From Poriferisodalis sp026713105 (GTDB taxonomy: Bacteria; Actinomycetota; Acidimicrobiia; Acidimicrobiales; Poriferisodalaceae), in assembly GCA_965115995.1 (NCBI GenBank), contig OZ220472.1, forward strand, positions 1,798,001 through 1,862,000: a stretch of DNA of 64,000 nucleotides. Reading direction: 5' to 3'. The notes beneath the pieces were generated by a model. The model searched no databases. It was given only the letters and a program-made list of their open reading frames with translations, and was not told where the DNA came from. Of the stretch, positions 33,976 through 46,374 are shown piece by piece; positions within the stretch are counted from its first letter, which is position 1; every line of letters starts with the position of its first letter. The translations under genes and the position numbers were made by a program.

Positions 33976-34380
33976 ATGGCCACCGTGTTCACCAGGATCA
34001 TCTCCGGCGAACTGCCCGGGACCTTCGTGTGGCGCGACGAGCACTGCGTTGCGTTCCTGTCCATCAACCCGCTGTCCGTAGGTCACACGCTGGTGGTGCC
34101 GATCGTCGAGATCGACCACTGGTTGGACGTCCCGACAGAGCTGCAAGCTCACCTGTTCGATGTGTCCCGCCGCATCGGCGAGGCGCAGATGCGGGCGTTG
34201 AAACCTGAGCGCATCGGGCTGGTGATCGCTGGCTTCGAAGTGCCGCATTGCCATATCCATGTGTGCGGGGTGAACTCGATGTCCGACATGAACTTCGCCC
34301 GGCCACTGCCGACGGCCTCGGCGGAGGATCTGACCGCACCAGCCGAAGCCATCAAGGCTGAGCTGGCAGCACTCGGCTGA
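33976..34380 (+). CDS. HIT-family nucleotide hydrolase
   Basis: A 134-residue histidine-triad protein, a hydrolase or transferase acting on nucleoside phosphates. The triad is HCHIHV near residue 93, and the N-terminal FTRIISGELPGTFVW is typical. TAGGCT at 33963-33968 lies 7 nt before ATG 33976, giving a leaderless start divergent from pgsA. Confidence 0.93.
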   Translation: MATVFTRIISGELPGTFVWRDEHCVAFLSINPLSVGHTLVVPIVEIDHWLDVPTELQAHLFDVSRRIGEAQMRALKPERIGLVIAGFEVPHCHIHVCGVNSMSDMNFARPLPTASAEDLTAPAEAIKAELAALG

Positions 34381-34421
34381 GCCGAGCCGAGTTGGCCGCG
34401 CCCGGCTGGGGTCGGCGAGAC

Positions 34422-35150
34422 TTAGAAGAGCTGGTCGGATTCGACCGGTTCGATCAGCGTGGCGTCGCGGTTGCGGACGTTGCCGACCGCACGCCCCACC
34501 TGGTGCGAGCGCAGGATGGGTTCGGCTGCCGGAACGCACATCGCCGCAAGCTCGTCGACGTCGTCGTTGGACGGGTCGAGCCAGGCATCCCAGGCGTCGC
34601 GCTCGAGCAGCACCGGCATGCGGTGGTGGATCGGCGCCATGAAATCGTTCGCACTCGTGGTGAGCACCGTGGCCGAGTGCAGCACGTTGGGCGCCGCGGC
34701 GGCATCATCAGCAGCGCTTTCGGGCGGCGACCACCGTTCCCACAGTCCGGCCATGGCGAGCATGCCGCCGTCGGACCGGGTGATGTAGTGCGGCAATGGG
34801 CGCTCGTCGCGGCTCGTCCCGGGGGGTGCGGGGGGCCACTCGTAGAAGCCGTCGGCGGGCACGATGCAACGGCGCCGCTTGAACGGCCCGCGAAACGAAT
34901 TCTTCGTGGCCGCCGTCTCCGAGCGAGCGTTGAACAGCGGCGGGCCCTTGGTGGGATCGGCTGACCAGCGAGGCACTAAGCCCCACCGAAACGTCTCGAG
35001 CTGACGGGAATCGGGGCCGTCCACGACCGCCACAATGTCAGTGGTGGGGGCCACGTTGTAGCTGCGAGGCGCATCGAACCCCGGCAGTGGCGTGTCGAAA
35101 TACGCAGCCACAGCATCCAGATCTGCCGCCGAGACGAACCGCCCGCACAT
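34422..35150 (-). CDS. SRAP (HMCES/YedK) abasic-site processing protein
   Basis: A 242-residue SRAP-domain protein that crosslinks to abasic sites in single-stranded DNA through its N-terminal cysteine (MCGRFV; Cys2 after Met removal). Other family residues are in NARSET near 75, GFYEW near 102 and HHRMPVLL near 175. TACGCT lies 6 nt before the ATG, so the protein starts exactly at MCGR, as its chemistry requires. Confidence 0.95.
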   Translation of the reverse strand: MCGRFVSAADLDAVAAYFDTPLPGFDAPRSYNVAPTTDIVAVVDGPDSRQLETFRWGLVPRWSADPTKGPPLFNARSETAATKNSFRGPFKRRRCIVPADGFYEWPPAPPGTSRDERPLPHYITRSDGGMLAMAGLWERWSPPESAADDAAAAPNVLHSATVLTTSANDFMAPIHHRMPVLLERDAWDAWLDPSNDDVDELAAMCVPAAEPILRSHQVGRAVGNVRNRDATLIEPVESDQLF

Positions 35151-35181
35151 GCCGTGAGCGTAGAACGATCCGCTGGCTGTA

Positions 35182-35206
35182 GGACTCCGACTCCGTCGGG
35201 GAGTCC
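35182..35206. terminator. Strong hairpin between secreted-protein gene and SRAP gene
   Basis: GGACTCCGAC-TCC-GTCGGGGAGTCC folds into a long stem with a two-base bulge and a 3-nt loop. It lies just after the stop of the leftward gene at 35211-35963 and before the SRAP promoter. It lacks a T run, as is frequent in high-GC genomes. Confidence 0.6.
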
Positions 35207-35210
35207 CCGG

Positions 35211-35963
35211 CTATTCGGCCGGTGCCCTCAGTGCCGTCCCACTGATGGCGACGACGGCGTTGGGGACGAACGTGGTCCAGGCGTTGGCACCCTCGCTCTG
35301 GTACATCAGACCCCGTTCGAGGCTCCAGCCCACGGCAGTGCCGCTGTCTGCCTCCCGGTCCATGTCCCAGCCCACCTGAATGGCATTGACGATTCTGACG
35401 TAGTAGCTGGTGTCGGGGTCCAGCACGGCGTCGGGCGGCGCACCGAAAGCGACCGCTTCTTCCAGCGTCACCGAAGCCGGAGAGATCATCCGGTACAACA
35501 GCTTGTCGGGCATCGTGATGTTGATGCCTTTGCGTGACCAGATCTCCACGCGGAGCTGAGTCGCAGGAGGCTCAGTGTCGGTTGCGATGTCGCCAAGCTC
35601 CGGTTGAGAACCGGATGGGGGGACGGACCTCTCGTCAACTTCTTCGGGGACCGGCGGGCGCTGCTGGGGAATCACGCTGACCTCCGACAGCAAATAGCCT
35701 CCCGGGTTGCCCCCGGTCGTGAACCCCTGGAAGACCGAGCCGCCGCCGTACAGCAGGAATCCTTCAGGGTCCTGCTGACCGTGGTTGGAGACGAATGTTG
35801 TCGGGGCGATCTCAAGCTGGTGAGCGGAGGCGGCCCCCGTGCGAGCCTCGCTGTCGTGCACGCTGTCGACCGCCGCGGCGGCAGCCGCCGGAGACAGTGC
35901 CGCTATGGCGAGGATGACCGGCATCAGAATCAGCATCTTGCTCAGGCCTCTCCTCAGTGACAT
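35211..35963 (-). CDS. Secreted protein of unknown function
   Basis: About 250 residues. A signal peptide (LSKMLILMPVILAIAALS, then PAAAAAAVDS) leads to an exported protein without further membrane segments. The mature part shows a beta-rich pattern (FQGFTTGGNPGGYLLSEVSV; LRVEIWSRKGI; LDPDTSYYVRIVNA) like extracellular immunoglobulin-like or anchor-type domains of actinobacterial surface proteins. No catalytic motif is seen. The 226-bp gap upstream (to 36189) has no clear promoter. Confidence 0.7.
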   Translation of the reverse strand: MSLRRGLSKMLILMPVILAIAALSPAAAAAAVDSVHDSEARTGAASAHQLEIAPTTFVSNHGQQDPEGFLLYGGGSVFQGFTTGGNPGGYLLSEVSVIPQQRPPVPEEVDERSVPPSGSQPELGDIATDTEPPATQLRVEIWSRKGINITMPDKLLYRMISPASVTLEEAVAFGAPPDAVLDPDTSYYVRIVNAIQVGWDMDREADSGTAVGWSLERGLMYQSEGANAWTTFVPNAVVAISGTALRAPAE

Positions 35964-36188
35964 CTCTTGGTCATGGTCTGACTCCTGTTTGTCATCACTA
36001 TGACGCAACTTCTTGCCGTCACATAGTCAGGACGACACAGTCAGGGCCACACAGTCAGGTCACGGGAATCAGACCCGCCGCCCGGTCTCCCGACCACCTT
36101 CGGCGGTCAGACACGGGGCGTACCTGGCGGCACTGCTTGTGCTCCTCGTCGCCTCGCTCCCCGAGCGGGCGACCGTGGCGGGCTGGGC

Positions 36189-37871
36189 CTACACGTAGGT
36201 GGAGCCCTTCATGGCGCCGCGGTCTTGACGGATCTCGACGTTGACCAGTGCGGGGAGGCCAGAGTCGAAGGCTCGCTGCAGAGCCGGTGCAATCTGACCG
36301 GGCTCGGTGACGTGCTCGCCGTGGCCGCCCATGGCTTCGACGACCTTGTCATAGCGGGTGAAGTTCAGCTCGGTGGCGACCACCCGGTCCTGTCCGTACA
36401 GGCTGGCCTGAGGGCGCAGCATCTGCCCCCACGCTGCGTCGTTGCCGACGACGCCCACGATGGGCAGGCCGAAGCGCACGGCGGTGTCGAACTCGAATCC
36501 GTTCAGGCCAAATGAGCCGTCGCCGTAGACGATCAGGACGCGCTTGTCAGGGTGAGCCTTCTGCGCAGCCAGGGCGAACGGCATGCCCACGCCGAGGGTG
36601 CCGAGGGGCCCGGGGTCCATCCAGGTGCCCCGGCGCGGCACGCGGATGACCTTGGAGGCCTGCGCCACGATGTCGCCCCCGTCGCCGATCACGATCATGT
36701 CGTCGGTCACGGCATCGGCGATCTCGCGGCACAGCCGCAGCGGGTCGATCGGCACCTCATCGCTGTTCAGCTCGGCATTGCGGGCCTCGTCGAGATCGGC
36801 CTCGCGAGCCGCCAACGCGGCGAGGTGCGCCGAGGCGTCCACCGAGACTCCGCTCGACTTGAACAGCTCCAGCAGTGCCTCAAAATTGGCGCCCAGGTTG
36901 CCCACCAGCCCTACTTCGGCAGCGCGGTTCTGGCCGATGAGCGTCTCGTCAAGGTCGAGCTGCACGATACGGGCATCGGCAGGAATGGCGCGGCCGAACT
37001 TCATGCGGAAGTCGAGCGGCGTGCCGGCCAGGATCACCACGTCGGCGGCTGCGAGCGCCTCGGACCGTGTGAGCGAAAGGAACGAGGGGTGGTCCCAATT
37101 GACCTCCCCGCGGGCCATGCCGTTCACGTAACACGGGATGGCCGTGGCATCGAGGAACGCGCCGAGCGCGCCGCCGCCCTCGCTCCACTTCAGCGAAGTG
37201 CCGGCCATCACCACCGGGGTGCGGGCGCCGGCGATGATCTCCGCAGCCTCGGCCAGGATTGCTGCCGGTGCGGCTGATGCCACCCGGTAGTCGCGGAAAT
37301 GGGGCATCTGGACGGCGTCGAGATCCACCGTGCCGTGCAGTACGTCCATCGGGATCTCCAAGAAGGAGGGACCTGGAATGCCGCTCAGCGCAGTGCGCAC
37401 GGCCAGCTCGATGTACTCGGCAATGCGGCGGGTCTCCCCGCATGCGCCCGACCACTTCGTCACCGGTCGCATGAGCGACACGTGGTCCATTTCCTGCAGA
37501 GAGCCCCGTCCAGCGTGCTTGAACGGCCCCTGGCCGCCGAAGACCAGAATCGGCGAGTTCGCCCGCCAGGCGTTCGCGACCCCGGTCACGCCGTCAGTCA
37601 CGCCGGGACCTGCAGTGAGAATCGCCACGCCGACCTTGCCCGGATGCAGGCGAGCCCACGCATCGGCGGCGTGGGTCGCAGCCTGCTCGTGGCGGACGTC
37701 GACAACCTCGATGCCCTCGTCGATGCAGCCGTCGTAGATGCCCATGACGTGCCCGCCAGACAGGGTGAACACGCATTCCACACCGGCCGCCTTCAGCGCC
37801 TTCGCGGCGAGCTTGCCGCCATGGGTCTCAGTGGCCGTGACGCCCAGTGCGCGCCGCTCGTTGTCACTCAT
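36189..37871 (-). CDS. Acetolactate synthase-like thiamine-diphosphate enzyme
   Basis: A 560-residue ThDP enzyme. The catalytic Glu is in DVRHEQAATHAADAWARL near 62, the central FAD/nucleotide-type domain is near 200-330, and the ThDP/Mg motif is GDGSFGLNGFEFDTAVRFGL near 450. It resembles the mycobacterial IlvG-like proteins near the gcvH cluster rather than the main IlvB. Acetolactate synthase, oxalyl-CoA decarboxylase or another 2-oxoacid enzyme are possible. It lies 96 bp downstream of leuS on the same strand, separated by three hairpin repeats. Confidence 0.82.
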   Translation of the reverse strand: MSDNERRALGVTATETHGGKLAAKALKAAGVECVFTLSGGHVMGIYDGCIDEGIEVVDVRHEQAATHAADAWARLHPGKVGVAILTAGPGVTDGVTGVANAWRANSPILVFGGQGPFKHAGRGSLQEMDHVSLMRPVTKWSGACGETRRIAEYIELAVRTALSGIPGPSFLEIPMDVLHGTVDLDAVQMPHFRDYRVASAAPAAILAEAAEIIAGARTPVVMAGTSLKWSEGGGALGAFLDATAIPCYVNGMARGEVNWDHPSFLSLTRSEALAAADVVILAGTPLDFRMKFGRAIPADARIVQLDLDETLIGQNRAAEVGLVGNLGANFEALLELFKSSGVSVDASAHLAALAAREADLDEARNAELNSDEVPIDPLRLCREIADAVTDDMIVIGDGGDIVAQASKVIRVPRRGTWMDPGPLGTLGVGMPFALAAQKAHPDKRVLIVYGDGSFGLNGFEFDTAVRFGLPIVGVVGNDAAWGQMLRPQASLYGQDRVVATELNFTRYDKVVEAMGGHGEHVTEPGQIAPALQRAFDSGLPALVNVEIRQDRGAMKGSTYV

Positions 37872-37890
37872 GGGTCGCTCCCCCAGCGGG

Positions 37891-37980
37891 TGTTCAATGC
37901 TGCTCGCTCACGCGAGCACGTGTTCAATGCTGCCCGCTCACGCGAGCACGTGTTCAATGCTGCTCGCTCACGCGAGCACG
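37891..37980. repeat. Three tandem 30-bp hairpin repeats at the end of leuS
   Basis: Three units of 30 bp (starting TGTTCAATGC at 37891, 37921 and 37951) follow without gaps; unit 2 differs by one base. Each contains TGCTCGC-TCAC-GCGAGCA, a 7-bp stem with 4-nt loop (one mismatch in unit 2). Unit 3 holds the last codons and stop of leuS, so the leuS 3' end plus its hairpin has been triplicated. The array may act as a reinforced terminator before the next leftward gene. Confidence 0.85.
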
Positions 37981-40886
37981 ATGTTCACCAGCTTGCCCGG
38001 CACGGTGACGACGCGCCGGATGTCGTTGCCGGCGGTGAGCTGGGCAATGCGCTCGTCGGCGAGCGCTGCTGCCTCGAGGTCGTCATTCGAGACAGCAGCG
38101 TCGACGGTGATGCGGCTGCGCACCTTGCCGTTGACCTGCACCGGCACCTCGATGGTCTCCGCCACCAGCAACGCCGGATCGGCCTGTGGGAACGGCGCGT
38201 AGACCACCGTCTCATCGTGGCCGAGCCTTTCCCACAGCTCTTCGGCCAGGTGAGGGACCAGCGGCGCCAGCAGCCGCACCAGCACATCGGCGACCGGCCG
38301 GGGCGTCGGCTCGCCACGGCGGGTCAGCTCGTTGTTCAGCTCGGTGATGCGTGCGATCGCGGAGTTGAAGCGCAGGTCTTCCATGGCATCGGTGACCGAC
38401 GCAATGGTGTGGTGCAGCATGCGCTCGAGATCGGCGTCGGGCTCGGTCTGCGACACCGAGAGCTCGCCGGTCTGCTCGTCGACGAGGTTGCGCCAGACGC
38501 GCTGCAGCAGCCGGTGCGAGCCGATCACCGAGTGGGTCTCCCAGGGCCGGCCCTGGTCGAGCGGGCCCATGAACATCTCATAGGTCCGCAGCGTGTCGGC
38601 CCCGTACGCGCCGTAAATGTCGTCGGGCGTCACGGCGTTGCGCAGCGATTTGCCCATCTTGCCGAAGTGGCGGGTGACCTCACTGTCTTCGTGGAAGAAC
38701 TTCCCGTCACGCTCGACCACCTCGGAGGCCTCGACGTACACGCCGCGCTCGTCCTGGTATGCCGCCGCCTGGATGTATCCCTGGTTGTACAGCCGGCCGA
38801 ACGGCTCGGGGCCGCTGACGTGGCCCAGGTCGTAGAGCACCTTGTGCCAGAAGCGGGCATAGAGCAGGTGCAGCACAGCGTGCTCCACGCCGCCGACGTA
38901 CAGGTCGACGCCGCCGACGCCTCCCGCCTCGTCGGCCATCCAGTAGCGCTCCACGTCTGGATCCACCAGGACGTCGTCGTTGGTCGGGTCGAGGTAGCGC
39001 AGGTAGTACCAGCACGATCCGGCCCATTGGGGCATGGTGCTGAGCTCGCGGCTGTAGGTGCGCTCGCCGTCGCCGAGGTCATAGGTGGCGGTGGCCCACT
39101 GCGTGGCACGGCCCAGCGGCGGCTCGGGATCCGACGACTCGTCGAGCGCCCGGGGCGCCCAGTCGATGAGCTCGGGCAGCTCCACGGGCAATTCGCTCTC
39201 GGGCACCCCCAGCGGCAGGCCCGTCTCGTCGAACACGATCGGGAACGGCTCGCCCCAGTAGCGCTGCCGGCTGAACAGCCAGTCGCGCAGCTTGTAGGTG
39301 ACCGTGCGGCGGCCGCAGCCATGGTCTTCCAGCCAGTTGCAGATGACCTCTATGGCGTCGGCCTTGGCCATGCCGTTGAGGAATTCGCTGTTGACGGCCA
39401 GTCCGGGGCCGTCGTAGGCCTCGCCGTCGAAGTCGGGCGGCGGCGCCACGGTGCGCATGATCGGCAGGCCGAATTTCTCGGAAAAGTCCCAGTCGCGCTG
39501 GTCTTCTCCCGGCACCGACATGACCGCGCCGGTGCCGTAGTCGATCAGTACGTAGTCGGCGACGAACACCGGTACGGGTTTGCCGGTCGTGGGCACCTGG
39601 CAGTTCACGCCCAGCCAGACGCCCGTCTTGTCGCGTTCGGTCTGGCGCTGCAGGTCGGTCATCGATGATGCTTGGGCCCGGTAGGCCTCGAGAGCCTCAC
39701 GAGGCGTGGCCGCGCCACCGGTCCAGCGGGCATCGGTGCCCGGCGGCCACTCGTCGGCGACGATTTTGTCGACCAGGGGATGCTCGGGGGCGAGCAGCAT
39801 GGCCGTGGTGCCGTAGATCGTGTCGGGCCGGGTGGTGAACACTTCGATGGCGGGGCCGGTGTCATCTGGGCCGGCGCCGGCCGGGTCGGCGTTGCCGGCT
39901 TCGGTGGCGAAGCTGATGAATGCACCCTCGCTGCGCCCGATCCAGTTGCGCTGCATGATCTTGACGCTCTCGAACCAGTTCACCCGGTCGAGGTCGGCCA
40001 GCAGCCGGTCGGCGTACGCCGTGATGCGCATCATCCACTGCTTCATGGGGCGGCGGAACACCGGATGGTTGCCGCGGTCGGACCGGCCGTCGTTGGTGAC
40101 CTCTTCGTTGGCCAGCACCGTGCCCAAGGCGGGGCACCAGTTGACCGGCGCCTCCCCCAGGTAGGCCAGGCGATGCTCATCGAGCTCGAGGCGCCGCTCG
40201 ACGTCGTCCATGTCGCCCCACGCGGCGCCGCTGGTGGTGGCCTTGCGCCCGGTCTCAAACTGGCCAATCAACTCAGCAATCGGGCGCGCCTTGTCGGATT
40301 CAGTGTCGTACCAGGAATTGAAGATCTGCAGGAAGATCCACTGCGTCCAGCGGTAGTACTCGACGTCGGTGGTGGCCAGCGACCGCTGATCGTCGTGCCC
40401 GAGCCCCAAGCGAGCGAGCTGTCGCGACATGTTGGCGATGTTCTGCTCGGTATTGATGCGGGGGTGCTCGCCGGTTTGGCGGGCATGTTCCTCCGCTGGC
40501 AGCCCGAACGCGTCATAACCCATGGGGTGCAGCACCACGTAGCCGCACATGCGCTTGAAGCGTGCGTAGACGTCGGTGCCGATGTAGCCCAACGGGTGCC
40601 CAACGTGCAGTCCCGAACCCGACGGGTACGGGAACATGTCCATGATGAACAGCTTGCTGGTCTTGGCGTCGTTCGAACCGGCGAGCGGGCCGCTCGGATT
40701 CGGAGTGTGATAGGTGCCCTCCCTGCGCCACCGCTCCTGCCACCGCAGCTCGATCTCGTTCGCCATCTGGGCGTTGTAGCGAAAGGGCGGAAGCTCGCCC
40801 GCACCGGCCTCTGCGAGGGATTCCGGGGGCCCAGCATCGGCGGCTGTGGCCGCGCCTGAGCTGTCCGCAGATGAAGGGGCATCCAT
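37968..40886 (-). CDS. leuS: Leucyl-tRNA synthetase
   Basis: About 972 residues. A class I synthetase that charges tRNA-Leu: HIGH-type motif in PYPSGSGLHVGHPLGY near 90, the CP1 editing domain with TRPDTIYGTTAMLLAPEHPL near 350, and KMSKS-type motif as KMGKS near 750 with Gly in place of Ser. The N-terminus has about 50 extra Ala/Pro-rich residues before YNAQMANEIELRWQ. Start ATG 40886 is chosen over an upstream one. The gene is divergent from mutA, and its last codons lie in the triplicated hairpin repeat. Confidence 0.96.
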   Translation of the reverse strand: MDAPSSADSSGAATAADAGPPESLAEAGAGELPPFRYNAQMANEIELRWQERWRREGTYHTPNPSGPLAGSNDAKTSKLFIMDMFPYPSGSGLHVGHPLGYIGTDVYARFKRMCGYVVLHPMGYDAFGLPAEEHARQTGEHPRINTEQNIANMSRQLARLGLGHDDQRSLATTDVEYYRWTQWIFLQIFNSWYDTESDKARPIAELIGQFETGRKATTSGAAWGDMDDVERRLELDEHRLAYLGEAPVNWCPALGTVLANEEVTNDGRSDRGNHPVFRRPMKQWMMRITAYADRLLADLDRVNWFESVKIMQRNWIGRSEGAFISFATEAGNADPAGAGPDDTGPAIEVFTTRPDTIYGTTAMLLAPEHPLVDKIVADEWPPGTDARWTGGAATPREALEAYRAQASSMTDLQRQTERDKTGVWLGVNCQVPTTGKPVPVFVADYVLIDYGTGAVMSVPGEDQRDWDFSEKFGLPIMRTVAPPPDFDGEAYDGPGLAVNSEFLNGMAKADAIEVICNWLEDHGCGRRTVTYKLRDWLFSRQRYWGEPFPIVFDETGLPLGVPESELPVELPELIDWAPRALDESSDPEPPLGRATQWATATYDLGDGERTYSRELSTMPQWAGSCWYYLRYLDPTNDDVLVDPDVERYWMADEAGGVGGVDLYVGGVEHAVLHLLYARFWHKVLYDLGHVSGPEPFGRLYNQGYIQAAAYQDERGVYVEASEVVERDGKFFHEDSEVTRHFGKMGKSLRNAVTPDDIYGAYGADTLRTYEMFMGPLDQGRPWETHSVIGSHRLLQRVWRNLVDEQTGELSVSQTEPDADLERMLHHTIASVTDAMEDLRFNSAIARITELNNELTRRGEPTPRPVADVLVRLLAPLVPHLAEELWERLGHDETVVYAPFPQADPALLVAETIEVPVQVNGKVRSRITVDAAVSNDDLEAAALADERIAQLTAGNDIRRVVTVPGKLVNIVLA

Positions 40887-42466
40887 GGCGGCAAGGATGC
40901 CACGGTTGCCCGCAAATCCCCTCCGCTGCCAGCACAATCCTGCCCTCCGAGCGGCCGCTACCCTGCGGATCGTGCCGGCCTCGCACGACCCCCCGCTGCT
41001 TGCCGATCCCGGTTTCGCTCACGTCTCCGAAGACGACTGGGAAGCGGCCGCCGACCGGGCGCTTCGCGGGGCGCCACTGTCGTCGCTGCACACGGCCCTG
41101 GTGGGGGGCATCGAGACTGCACCGCTCTACTCACCGCACCGCCACGGCACGCACGGCGATCCGGCGGGCTTGCCCGGCGCGGCCCCTTACGCCCGCGGGG
41201 CCGCTGCGACCAGCGGCTGGAGCGGTTGGGAAGTACGCCAGATCCACGACGTGAGGCTGGCGGGCACATCCGACGCCGTCGCGGTGGACACGACCTCGGG
41301 CGTGGATGCCATCACCGTGGCCCGGGGCTGGAACGCTGACGATGCCCGCGCTGCGCTCGCGGCCGGCATCGGCGATGCCGCCGGCGCTGGTGTCACGATC
41401 CACCTCCAGTCGGGCACCTCGCCGGCGCATGCGGCCGCATTGGCCGATGTGCTCAGCCAGCACCGCGTCGACACCGACCACGTGAGGTCATGGTTGGGTC
41501 TCGACCCGATCGCGGCCGCCGCGAGCGGGTGGTCGGGGGCCGATACCGGCGACAGCACCGAACTGGTGGCCGCGATGTGCAGCGCAGCCCAGACCGCCGC
41601 CGAGATCGCACAGCGTTCGCCGCTGGCCGTGCCGCTCGAAGCCGACGGCTCGGTCTTTGCCGACGCCGGCGCATCGGATGCCACCGAGCTGGCTGCGATG
41701 CTGGCAAACGGCGTGGCATGGCTGCGCGCCATCTGCGACAGCCCTGACGGTCCAGGCATCGAACCGGGGCCTGCCGCCCGCCTGCTGGGATTCACGCTGT
41801 CGGCCGGACCCGACCCCTTCGGGGTGACCGCCAAGTGCCGGGCGCTGCGAATGTGCTGGAGCCGGGTGTTGGGCGTGTGCGGCGTTGACGACAGCAACGG
41901 CGAGGGGCTGCCGATGCAGCTCCATGCCGTCACCTCGACGGCAATGCTGAGCGCCCTCGACCCATGGGTAAACATGCTGCGCGCCACGACGGCCACCTTG
42001 GGTGCCGCCAACGGCGGGGTCGACGCCATCACCGTTCGTCCCTTCGACGCCGTCAGCGCCGGGCCGGCGTCGAGCGGCCTGGGGTGGCGCGTCGCCGCCA
42101 ACACGCAGCTGATCCTTCGCCACGAGAGTCGCATCGGGTCGGTCATCGATCCTGCCGGCGGCAGTTGGTACCTCGAAGACCTCACACGCAAGATGGCGCA
42201 CGCCGCTTGGGACAGATTCCGAGAAATCGAATCAGTCGGCGGCATCTGCGCTGCGCTGGCCAGCGGCGAGCTGGAGGCATCGATCGCCGCCGATCGCGCG
42301 CAACGTGAGGAGCGCATCACATCGGGCGACCAGGTGCTCGTGGGTGTCACCGATTTCGTGGGTTCCTCGCAGGTGAATGCCCCGTTGGCGTGCCCGCCGG
42401 CACGCTCAACGGCCCACTGGGTACCCATCGCTGGGCGGCGCCGTACGAGTCAGGGACAACAGGGTC

Positions 42467-44752
<2,286 letters not shown>

Positions 44753-44773
44753 CTCGCCGGGGCTGCCGCCTGC

Positions 44774-45328
44774 TCAGCGGTGGCGGCCTCCCACGTTGCG
44801 CACCTTCTTCTTGGCTCGAGCGGCGCGGTACGCAGTGCTTGAGGCGGCTCGCATGCTGCGCGGCGCAGCGACGAGCAGCGCATCGGCCTCATCGAGGTGC
44901 TTGTGATAGCGGCGGTGCACCCAGAGCTTCTCGGTGCCCACGAAGATCTGCCCCCACGCCGAGCCGCGGATGCCGAAGGGCTCGACGCGCTCGATCCGGC
45001 TGAGCAGTTCCACCGGCTTGGCCGGCCTCAGGGCGCGGGTACGCATGACAACGACGTCTGCATCAGTGAGGGCCAAGAGCCGGTAGCGCGACATCGTCAG
45101 CACCGCGGCAGTCGCGAACACCGTCGTGGAAATCAAGCTGATCTGCACCCACGGCAGATCGACCGTGAGCACGATGCCCGCGAGCGCACCCACACCTATG
45201 ACGAGCAGCGAGAACGGGTGCAAGCCCCCTTGCGCAGGCACCAGCGAATGCACATGGTCGCCCTCGCCGAGGAATTCGTAAGCGGGATGCGTGCGATCCC
45301 CCGTGCGCAGTCGTTTCAGCAAACCCAC
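44774..45328 (-). CDS. PH-like domain membrane protein
   Basis: About 184 residues from GTG 45328. Two hydrophobic segments (FSLLVIGVGALAGIVLTV; VQISLISTTVFATAAVLTM) form a membrane hairpin. They are followed by a bacterial PH-like region (YRLLALTDADVVVMRTRALR; IERVEPFGIRGSAWGQIFVG) and a basic C-terminal tail. Function unknown. It sits between mutB and meaB on the opposite strand, breaking what is often one operon. Confidence 0.72.
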   Translation of the reverse strand: MGLLKRLRTGDRTHPAYEFLGEGDHVHSLVPAQGGLHPFSLLVIGVGALAGIVLTVDLPWVQISLISTTVFATAAVLTMSRYRLLALTDADVVVMRTRALRPAKPVELLSRIERVEPFGIRGSAWGQIFVGTEKLWVHRRYHKHLDEADALLVAAPRSMRAASSTAYRAARAKKKVRNVGGRHR

Positions 45329-45374
45329 ACGCCCATTCTGCCTCAGCGCCCCGGGTGCCAGTACGTTGCACTCA

Positions 45375-46373
45375 GTGGCCGACCACGCCCCGCACGCCGA
45401 CACTGCAGAACTCGCCACTGGCGTGCGCGCATGTGATCGGGCTGCCATCGGCCGGGCGATCACTCTGGTGGAGTCACAGCGCCACGAAGACTTCGAGCCG
45501 GCACAGCAACTGCTGGGCGAGTTGCTGCCCTACAGCGGCGGCGCGCATCGGGTGGGGATCACCGGCGTGCCCGGCGTGGGCAAGAGCACGCTCATCGAGT
45601 CGCTGGGCACAGCGCTCACGGGACAGGGCCACCGCGTGGCAGTGCTCGCCGTCGATCCCACCTCGGCGGTATGGGGAGGCTCGATCCTCGGCGACAAGAC
45701 CCGCATGACGTCGCTTGCGAACGATCCAGCTGCATTCGTGCGGCCATCACCCGCTTCAGGCCAGCTCGGCGGCGTCACGCGCGTCACCCGCGAGACGATC
45801 CTGGTGCTCGAAGCCGCCGGATTCGACGTGGTGCTGGTGGAGACGGTGGGTGTCGGCCAGTCTGAGATTGCTGTTGCCGACATGGTGGATTTCTTCATCG
45901 TGCTGATGCTGGCGGGTGCCGGCGACGACCTGCAGGGCATCAAGAAGGGAATCTTGGAGATCGCCGATCTGATTGCGGTGAACAAGGCCGACGGCGACAA
46001 CGCCGCACGAGCTGAAGCGGCCGCGCGCGACTACCGCCTGGCCCTGCACATGACCCAGCCGGTCTCGCCGACATGGACGCCCCCCGTGATCACGTGCTCA
46101 GGTTTGACCGGAGTCCGCCTCGACACGCTGTGGGTTCACGTGCTCGAACACCACCGCCTGATGACGGCCTCAGGCGAACTTGGTGAACGCCGAGCCGGCC
46201 AACGGGTTCGCTGGATGCACGTAATGCTCGCCGAACGCCTGCGTGCCCGCCTGGGGGCCAGCGTCCGCGATCTGCTGGCAGAAATCGAACAGCACGTACA
46301 TGCGGACCGGCTGACGCCCGCCGCCGCGGTGGATCAGCTGATCGCAGCCTTCGACGCCTCAGCGGACGCCTAG
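45375..46373 (+). CDS. meaB: Methylmalonyl-CoA mutase-associated GTPase MeaB
   Basis: A 332-residue G3E-type GTPase (MeaB/ArgK) that loads and protects cobalamin in the mutase. P-loop ITGVPGVGKSTLIESLG near 60, switch Asp in AVDPTSAVWGGSILGDKTRM, Walker B-like VVLVETVGVGQSE near 155 and the NKADGD base-recognition motif near 203 are present. TACGTT lies 7 nt before GTG 45375. Nearby mutAB confirms the role. Confidence 0.95.
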   Translation: MADHAPHADTAELATGVRACDRAAIGRAITLVESQRHEDFEPAQQLLGELLPYSGGAHRVGITGVPGVGKSTLIESLGTALTGQGHRVAVLAVDPTSAVWGGSILGDKTRMTSLANDPAAFVRPSPASGQLGGVTRVTRETILVLEAAGFDVVLVETVGVGQSEIAVADMVDFFIVLMLAGAGDDLQGIKKGILEIADLIAVNKADGDNAARAEAAARDYRLALHMTQPVSPTWTPPVITCSGLTGVRLDTLWVHVLEHHRLMTASGELGERRAGQRVRWMHVMLAERLRARLGASVRDLLAEIEQHVHADRLTPAAAVDQLIAAFDASADA

Positions 46374-46374
46374 C

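Noticed and set aside
37891..37980. CRISPR array
   Set aside because: The three 30-bp units are directly adjacent with no spacers, contain the leuS stop codon, and no cas gene is present.
37299..39668. Very long open frame on the plus strand opposite leuS and the TPP enzyme
   Set aside because: It is antisense to two well-supported genes. The product has no family-like sequence, and such frames arise from codon bias in GC-rich genes. The same applies to the frames opposite mtr, mutB, nrdB and the DUF512 gene.
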